Origin: an uncultured bacterium | Lineage (GTDB): Bacteria > Cyanobacteriota > Vampirovibrionia > Gastranaerophilales > Gastranaerophilaceae | Direction: 5' to 3' | DNA length: 37,646 nucleotides | Assembly: GCA_902788345.1 (NCBI GenBank) | Contig: CADAJP010000011.1 | Coordinates: 1 to 37,646, forward strand | In this document: positions 32,922 through 37,646 of the stretch, in pieces | How the letters are laid out: each line of letters starts with the position of its first letter | Position numbering within the stretch: position 1 is the stretch's first letter | Translations under genes and position numbers: made by a program | The notes under the pieces: model-generated | The model's database searches: none | What the model was told of the DNA's origin: nothing | The model's input: the letters and a program-made list of their open reading frames with translations, nothing else

Positions 32922-34490
32922 TTAATCTTGTTGATTCTCTACTTCTTTTGCAAGTTCTTCAATAAAACTGTTAATTTGGGCAGGTTCAAAACAAGAACAT
33001 GAATTCCAAATCAAAGTTTGCGCCGGCTCTGATAGCAGAGGACTTGGGTATTCATTATGACATTCGCCTTTTAACATATTTGTTGAGCCGTCAACTTTTG
33101 ATGTAAATTTTGAACAGCAGCTGCAAATCTTTAAGGTTAAACCATAATCCTTCATTTTGGACTTTAATTGCTGAAGTGCATCAATCATTCGGAGCTGTGG
33201 TTCGGTTGTGTATTTTTTGTTCTTATGGTTTATAAATCTTATTTTGGAAAGTCCTGATTCTGTTGATATAAATTCCAATTTACAAGGTCTTTCTCCGCTT
33301 TTGGTAATTACAGGAACTTCGATAACCAATTTATCTACTTCTTTATCTGCACTTGCCCCAATTTTATTTAATACATATCTTATTGGCGGGAAGTTTTTAA
33401 TAATGTGGCATATTGAATATATCGGATGGAACATCAACAGCAATACTTCTTTTTTGGACATTTTTGTATTTACAAAACTGAGAGCAAATACTGCACAAAG
33501 TAATACCGCTGAAAAGATTACAGTTTTACATTTAATGCTGAATACATAGTTAAATGAGAAATTTAACAGTAATAAATATAGAACCAATATCAGCCAAAAA
33601 TTAGGATTTAAAAGTGAAAACAACTGTTCTGCAAACGCAAGATTGGAAAATCTGAGATTTTTGATATTCTCGCCGATAAGGGCAAATCTTTTACTTAATC
33701 TCGGATTTTTGAATAAACAGTCTTCACCGTAAATGTATGACTGAATATTAGGATTATAAACACATTTGTGTCCTATTAGAGTTAATCTCAAGCTAAATTC
33801 CAATTCGGAATTTCTGTCATCAAATCCCACTTTTTCAAAATCATCGAGAACTTCTTTCCTTACAATAAACAACCCTGAATCAACGGTGGTAGCCAGTCCG
33901 CAAAGTGTTCTTGCACGTTTGATAAAGTTTGCGGTGTATTTTTTATATACGGCTTTAATTTTATCAATAATATCAAGGTTTGTACGATTAATATTTACTT
34001 CTCCGGTAACTGCATCATTTTTATTTACTGCCGCATTTGCTAAAGTTAAGAAATTAGATTCAATTCTTCTGTTGCCATCAATAAATATGTATGCATAAAT
34101 TTCTTCATCTTTTTTCAATTCTTCCAACAGCATTGATACAGCTTGTGTTTTGCCAAGAGTACCTACATCCTGAATATTTAAAACATGAACAAATCTGTCA
34201 TTTTCAAACATAAATTCAGAACCGTCATTGCAGTTATCAAGAACAGCATAGACTTTGAAATTTGCCAACTGATAATCCTGCATTTTTAATTCGTTTACAA
34301 GTTCTTCAAGTCCTGCTTTGTTGTTATGGCAATAAATTATGACTGCAAGATTATTTTTAACTTCATCAAACATTGAATAGCGTTTTTCAATATCAAAAGG
34401 TTTATCCTTGAGATTTCTGAGTGCTAAAACCGCTAAATACAAAGTATAAATTGCTAAATATATGTAAATTATTAACATGAAATATTGCAT
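32922..34490 (-). CDS. Family 2 glycosyltransferase, membrane-bound, with C-terminal Cys-rich domain
   Basis: 522 residues from the Met at 34490 (GAGGATT upstream). One N-terminal helix (about 3-24) precedes a cytoplasmic GT-A domain (about 45-280) with LAVIIYCHNN, AVLDNCNDGSE, the UDP-Asp region FIDGNRRIESNF and a D-R-N-S-E-L-E acceptor region. Two or three helices follow (about 300-360). The layout is that of processive or cellulose-synthase-like GT2 enzymes, but the QxxRW motif is not seen. The last 100 residues are unusual: C-S-C-C, then a Cys after about 20 residues and S-C-S-C-F, a possible metal or Fe-S site. Substrate unknown. It is upstream of the exported 386-residue protein. Confidence 0.82.
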   Translation of the reverse strand: MQYFMLIIYIYLAIYTLYLAVLALRNLKDKPFDIEKRYSMFDEVKNNLAVIIYCHNNKAGLEELVNELKMQDYQLANFKVYAVLDNCNDGSEFMFENDRFVHVLNIQDVGTLGKTQAVSMLLEELKKDEEIYAYIFIDGNRRIESNFLTLANAAVNKNDAVTGEVNINRTNLDIIDKIKAVYKKYTANFIKRARTLCGLATTVDSGLFIVRKEVLDDFEKVGFDDRNSELEFSLRLTLIGHKCVYNPNIQSYIYGEDCLFKNPRLSKRFALIGENIKNLRFSNLAFAEQLFSLLNPNFWLILVLYLLLLNFSFNYVFSIKCKTVIFSAVLLCAVFALSFVNTKMSKKEVLLLMFHPIYSICHIIKNFPPIRYVLNKIGASADKEVDKLVIEVPVITKSGERPCKLEFISTESGLSKIRFINHKNKKYTTEPQLRMIDALQQLKSKMKDYGLTLKICSCCSKFTSKVDGSTNMLKGECHNEYPSPLLSEPAQTLIWNSCSCFEPAQINSFIEELAKEVENQQD

Positions 34491-34554
34491 AACAATCCTC
34501 GTACAATATAATTTTATAAAAAAAATAGAAAAATTCAAATATTACAATATCTAA

Positions 34555-35139
34555 CTAAATGCTAACCTCTATTGCCCCTTGTCTGAATATTCGCAGTTCA
34601 TCATTCATAACTCCGACAACCGTTGATTCTAAACCCTTTGCGCAGTATCCGTAATCTTCAATAATCATATCTGCAAGTCCGCTCATATTATCTAGTGCCT
34701 GCTCATAAGTTTTTGCAGACGGCTGATGTGAAAGATTTGCACTTGTTGTCGCAAGAACATGATTAGGTATAACCGAACATATTTGAGCAAATACTTCATT
34801 GTCAGGAACTCTTATTCCGACTGTTTCCATTCCTGAAGTTATATAGTCAGGAGTCAGGTCGCTTTTATAAGTTACAACCGTCAAAGCTCCGGGGAAATAT
34901 TTTTTAATAAGTTTTTGACCGATTTTTGGAACAGGCTTTACGTAAGGAAGCAGACTATATACCTCATTTGACATTAAAATCAATGGTTTTTGAGCTTCTC
35001 TTTTTTTTATATCATATATTTTTTTTACAGCTTCTTTATTATCAGGTAAACAACCTAATCCCCAAACAGTATCGGTTACATAGGCAATTACTCCGCCGCT
35101 TGTTAAACAATCAATGATTTTTTCTTTATTATCCAGCAT
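34555..35139 (-). CDS. tsaC: L-threonylcarbamoyladenylate synthase (TsaC/Sua5/YrdC family)
   Basis: Makes threonylcarbamoyl-AMP for the t6A modification of tRNAs reading ANN codons. The 194-residue protein consists of the YrdC domain only: V-T-D-T-V-W-G-L-G (about 21-29), K-K-R-E-A-Q-K-P-L (about 44-52), PGALTVV (about 83-89), VGIRVPD (about 107-113), T-S-A-N-L-S (about 132-137) and the STVV loop. The C-terminal Sua5 domain is absent, as in short TsaC. No Shine-Dalgarno is visible; instead a perfect 10-base inverted repeat abuts the start codon. Confidence 0.93.
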   Translation of the reverse strand: MLDNKEKIIDCLTSGGVIAYVTDTVWGLGCLPDNKEAVKKIYDIKKREAQKPLILMSNEVYSLLPYVKPVPKIGQKLIKKYFPGALTVVTYKSDLTPDYITSGMETVGIRVPDNEVFAQICSVIPNHVLATTSANLSHQPSAKTYEQALDNMSGLADMIIEDYGYCAKGLESTVVGVMNDELRIFRQGAIEVSI

Positions 35140-35163
35140 AATATTTATGTTATCATAAATATT
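35140..35163 (-). repeat. Inverted repeat directly before the tsaC start codon
   Basis: Perfect 10-base arms AATATTTATG (35140-35149) and CATAAATATT (35154-35163) around a 4-base centre. In RNA it would place a hairpin immediately before the AUG; in DNA it could be an operator overlapping a TATGAT-like -10. Confidence 0.6.
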
Positions 35164-35233
35164 GATTCTTAAATAAAGAGTTTCGCAAAAATTTTTTTTT
35201 GCTTTTTATTATAAACAGGAGATGATTAAATAA

Positions 35234-35722
35234 ATGCAAATAAATAATATCCAAAATTATAATCCCAAATTTACAGCATTAAGATTAAAAAAGGGTGCTA
35301 ACAGGTATTTGTCAACTATGCCGTCTTATGCCCTTTCATTTGTTGATAAAGTTGGTCAAGATATTAAAGATACGAAATTTTATAATGTTGAAATAGATAA
35401 TGATGTATATATTCGCCATATCGGAGGCGAAAGATACGGTTATCCGCATACTATCCAACATTCAAATAATATTTTATTTTTACGGGCAAGAGGCGGAGCT
35501 TTTCCTGTTTCTAAAAAAATCAGCTTTGACACTTATAAAGAGGCTAAAAATGCATATGATGATATTATGAAATCTGAAACTCCTCTTGTGAAAGCCGCTA
35601 AAATAACAAAATATCTTGATAATCAGGAAATAAAAGAAACACAAAATCCTGTTGAACAAATTCTGCCTGATGATTCTCATGAACTGATAGTCGAAAAACT
35701 TTTGAAAAAATACGGAGTATAA
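35234..35722 (+). CDS. Small unknown protein with N-terminal F-x-A tag
   Basis: 162 residues, no signal peptide or membrane helix. The N-terminus is Asn/Gln-rich and has Y-N-P-K-F-T-A-L at residues 9-16, with F13 and A15 in register with the proteins at 19689 (F13, A15) and 30264 (F12, A14). The middle part (about 55-100, with Y-I-R-H-I-G-G-E-R-Y-G-Y) looks like a small beta domain and the C-terminus is helical and acidic. CAGGAG lies about 13 bases before the start. Family unknown to me; likely lineage-specific. Confidence 0.75.
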   Translation: MQINNIQNYNPKFTALRLKKGANRYLSTMPSYALSFVDKVGQDIKDTKFYNVEIDNDVYIRHIGGERYGYPHTIQHSNNILFLRARGGAFPVSKKISFDTYKEAKNAYDDIMKSETPLVKAAKITKYLDNQEIKETQNPVEQILPDDSHELIVEKLLKKYGV

Positions 35723-35769
35723 TTTCCATCCTTGTCTTAATTATTTGAATATTAACATTTGTAAATATT

Positions 35770-35794
35770 TTCTGTTTTTTGAAATTTAACAGAA
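35770..35794. repeat. Short inverted repeat upstream of the LysM gene
   Basis: Arms ttctgtt (35770-35776) and aacagaa (35788-35794) with an 11-base centre. It could be a weak terminator for the preceding gene or an operator; no T-run follows. Confidence 0.3.
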
Positions 35795-35848
35795 TGGAAA
35801 TACTTATATTATATAGAGAAGTATGTGCAAATATAATGAGGTACGAAA

Positions 35849-36664
35849 ATGAGCGATTTTTATGCAGTAAAAAAAGGTGACAACCTGACAAAAATAGCAA
35901 AGCAGTACAACACAACCGTTAAAGAGCTTTTGAAATTAAATCCTAATCTTAAAAAAGGCGGGAATTTGATTTTTGTCGGAGATAAGATTAATTTGCCTGC
36001 AAAAAGTATTGATGATATTGATATGAATGTACCCGGATTAAGCCTTGAAAGGCATAAAAAAGAGTTATCTCAGGATAAACCTGTCGAAGAAAAACAAATT
36101 GCAAAAGCTAAAAAACCGGCACCGGTCAAACCGAAGCAGCCGGCACCTGCAATCATAACTCCAAAGATGCCTGAGCCTAAAAAGTTACAGCAAGGTGAAT
36201 TTGCCTCAGTAAAAGACAGTTTATCCCAAAAAGTAAATAAAAATTTTGATGTGCGAACTCCGTTTTTGGGTTCTGCAGAAGACCTTGAAGTAATTTTGAA
36301 AAACACTCCGCTAAGGGGACAGGGAAAAAATTTCCTTGCGGCTCAAGAAAAATATGGTGTTAATGCCTTATTTATGGTTGCCATATCAAGAACAGAATCT
36401 TCATTTGGCAAACATATAAGTTTTGGCGGCAGATACGGTAAAGGAAACTTTGTCGGGCTGAAGGTTCCTAATATCAGAACCTTTGAAGAATGTATCGATA
36501 AACTCGGTGATACTATTGCGAACGGCAAATATTATTACCGACAAAACAAAACTACAATAGGTCAAATTGCACCAACATATTGTGATTATCGTTGGGGTGA
36601 TGATACAACTAAATATATGGATATTGCAAGACGCGACATCTTAAACACAAACTATAACGGTTAA
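35849..36664 (+). CDS. LysM / glucosaminidase-like peptidoglycan hydrolase
   Basis: 271 residues. An N-terminal LysM domain (3-50, [10 protein letters not shown]...N-P-N-L...G-D-K-I-N-L-P) binds peptidoglycan glycan. A Lys/Pro/Glu linker (about 70-115) leads to a lysozyme-like domain (about 135-271) of the glucosaminidase type: [26 protein letters not shown] with candidate catalytic Glu183, then FVGLKV and a YY-x-Y-C-D-Y-R-W-G ending. No signal peptide is present, so export must be non-Sec or the protein acts at lysis, as with phage-like enzymes; no phage genes are nearby. GAGG precedes the start. Confidence 0.85.
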   Translation: MSDFYAVKKGDNLTKIAKQYNTTVKELLKLNPNLKKGGNLIFVGDKINLPAKSIDDIDMNVPGLSLERHKKELSQDKPVEEKQIAKAKKPAPVKPKQPAPAIITPKMPEPKKLQQGEFASVKDSLSQKVNKNFDVRTPFLGSAEDLEVILKNTPLRGQGKNFLAAQEKYGVNALFMVAISRTESSFGKHISFGGRYGKGNFVGLKVPNIRTFEECIDKLGDTIANGKYYYRQNKTTIGQIAPTYCDYRWGDDTTKYMDIARRDILNTNYNG

Positions 36665-36667
36665 TTT

Positions 36668-37474
36668 TTACAGATAGCACTTTCTTTCCTGACCTTCTAC
36701 TCCAGCATATAATTCAACGAATTTTTTTGCAGGACTGACGTCAATTTTGGAAAGTAAAACTTCTTCTATCTGGAAAAATCCTACTTCAGAAGTCATTTCA
36801 ATATCTATTTTTATCGGTTTTCTTTCTCCGTGATGAATACCGATCCATTTAATTGCATTAGCACTGTATTTATGTATATCGCCTACTTTTGGCGTTGTAT
36901 TCAGGGCAAGAGGAATTCTTGCTCTGCCTTTTGTCATATCACAACCGTCAGCAATTAATATGATGCCCGCTTCAATAGAGTGAATTCTGTGTGCAGACAT
37001 ATGACCAATAATAGCTTCTGTTGTCATAGCTTTAATTATGACACGTTTGTGTAAATTGTCGGGGAACATATGCATCAAAGTTCTGTCAATTATAGGTTGC
37101 GCAAGCAATCCGGAAAGTTCTTCATGATTTTGCCTGCCTATAGACATCCCCAAATCATGCATCAAACCTGCCATAATAACGGCACACATACTATCTTCAA
37201 ATGTTCCTATTTCTTCTTCTTCAAGTGAAGTTTTTATACCAAAATCATGCAAAATATTTAACATTTTAATTGCATTACCGACAACCTGACGCATATGCAC
37301 AGGTCCGTGGTCATTATAACCTAATCTGCGAATGGAAACATTGTTGGCATATTCCTGAATTTCCTGTAACTCCGCATCACTAAACAAATAATTTACCAAT
37401 TCCAAACAAACAGGATTATTTTTTAATCTGTTCTGAATTTTACTTTCTGTTGTTAACTCTTTTGCTGATTTCAT
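36668..37474 (-). CDS. HD-domain phosphohydrolase
   Basis: 268 residues, cytoplasmic. Metal-binding HD signature: H56 and H60 in D-H-G-P-V-H, the H106-D107 pair in M-H-D-L-G, H117, and a later G-H-M-S-A-H and A-D-G-C-D region supplying the remaining ligand. The C-terminal third (about 205-268) is an added alpha/beta domain with H-H-G-E-R-K. Such proteins hydrolyse phosphoesters of nucleotides, but no specific substrate can be inferred. Convergent with the LysM gene, 3 bases apart. A GAGGACT-like ribosome site is present. Confidence 0.88.
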   Translation of the reverse strand: MKSAKELTTESKIQNRLKNNPVCLELVNYLFSDAELQEIQEYANNVSIRRLGYNDHGPVHMRQVVGNAIKMLNILHDFGIKTSLEEEEIGTFEDSMCAVIMAGLMHDLGMSIGRQNHEELSGLLAQPIIDRTLMHMFPDNLHKRVIIKAMTTEAIIGHMSAHRIHSIEAGIILIADGCDMTKGRARIPLALNTTPKVGDIHKYSANAIKWIGIHHGERKPIKIDIEMTSEVGFFQIEEVLLSKIDVSPAKKFVELYAGVEGQERKCYL

Positions 37475-37546
37475 AATTAAGTCCTCTTATATATATTTTA
37501 ACCCATAAAGCGTAAAAAGTTAAGGGGATTATTATAAAAATCTCTA

Positions 37547-37646
37547 TTATTTATTAAATATTTTTGCTTCAAGTTTGTCTAAAAGTTCGGCGGTGTGCTT
37601 GTGTAATGCAACATTTATATTTTGCATATTTTCTTCTAAATTATAG
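37547..37646 (-). CDS. C-terminal fragment of a gene running off the right edge
   Basis: An open frame enters from the right edge and ends at the TAA at 37547-37549, giving the last 32 residues (ending ...H-T-A-E-L-L-D-K-L-E-A-K-I-F-N-K). It is charged and helical with heptad-like Leu/Ile spacing, so a coiled coil or alpha-helical tail. The 72-base gap to the HD gene suggests it may be the upstream gene of that operon. The family cannot be named. Confidence 0.55.
   Translation of the reverse strand, partial: YNLEENMQNINVALHKHTAELLDKLEAKIFNK

Noticed and set aside
35849..36664. Prophage endolysin
   Set aside because: LysM plus glucosaminidase without a signal peptide could suggest it, but no holin, structural or phage replication genes are near.
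1..37646. CRISPR array, insertion sequence or transposase
   Set aside because: No regularly spaced repeats, terminal inverted repeats with target duplications, or DDE/serine/tyrosine recombinase genes were seen.

Overview
The window is AT-rich bacterial DNA with dense, mostly intact genes, a Gram-negative style envelope (KdsC-like phosphatase, a TonB-like periplasmic domain) and several features I associate with the non-photosynthetic cyanobacterial relatives of animal guts (Vampirovibrionia/Melainabacteria, order Gastranaerophilales). These are a DUF1822-like domain (otherwise a cyanobacterial family) next to a sigma factor, a VKOR-thioredoxin fusion, an unusual GT35 glucan phosphorylase, and three small proteins sharing an Asn-rich N-terminus ending in F-x-A. 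The taxonomic call is inference; no rRNA is present.

Layout. 1-5.4 kb: histidine phosphatase, aconitase/isopropylmalate dehydratase small subunit, a SEC-C protein, recN and a group-1/2 sigma-70 factor. 5.4-7.5 kb: a compact type II restriction-modification island (C-type HTH regulator, HNH/Endo VII-fold endonuclease, convergent beta-class DNA methyltransferase) lying exactly between tRNA-Val(UAC) and tRNA-Arg(CCU). 7.5-12.2 kb: NAD-isocitrate dehydrogenase, nnrD, trmL, a small unknown protein and a glucan phosphorylase whose PLP-lysine position reads serine. 12.2-19.5 kb: a leftward four-gene operon: an 891-residue single-pass protein (DUF1822-like head, long acidic linker, one membrane helix, TonB-like tail), a small sigma-like factor, a zinc-ribbon/P-loop ATPase/TPR protein, and a 10-TM-type metal exporter. 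19.7-25.2 kb: small tagged membrane protein, queH, VKOR-DsbA fusion, a GspE-N/MshEN-like protein, asparaginase II, folE2, rpmI-rplT. 25.3-29.8 kb: sensor kinase divergent from kdsC-like/TPR/lysC. 29.8-37.6 kb: a second tagged protein, a ZIP transporter, two exported unknowns, a family 2 glycosyltransferase with a Cys-rich tail, tsaC, a third tagged protein, a LysM-glucosaminidase, an HD phosphohydrolase and the 3' end of one more gene.

How they fit together. The LeuD-like subunit (Arg in the substrate loop) and the NAD-IDH would make an oxidative citrate-to-2-oxoglutarate branch. FolE2 and QueH point to queuosine and folate synthesis. The four-gene operon at 12.2-19.5 kb is the best candidate for an undescribed system: a possible envelope-to-cytoplasm signalling line coupling a TonB-like periplasmic domain to a dedicated sigma factor, a STAND-like ATPase and a metal exporter. 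No CRISPR array, transposase, integrase or prophage genes were seen. No intergenic gap exceeds about 200 bases.
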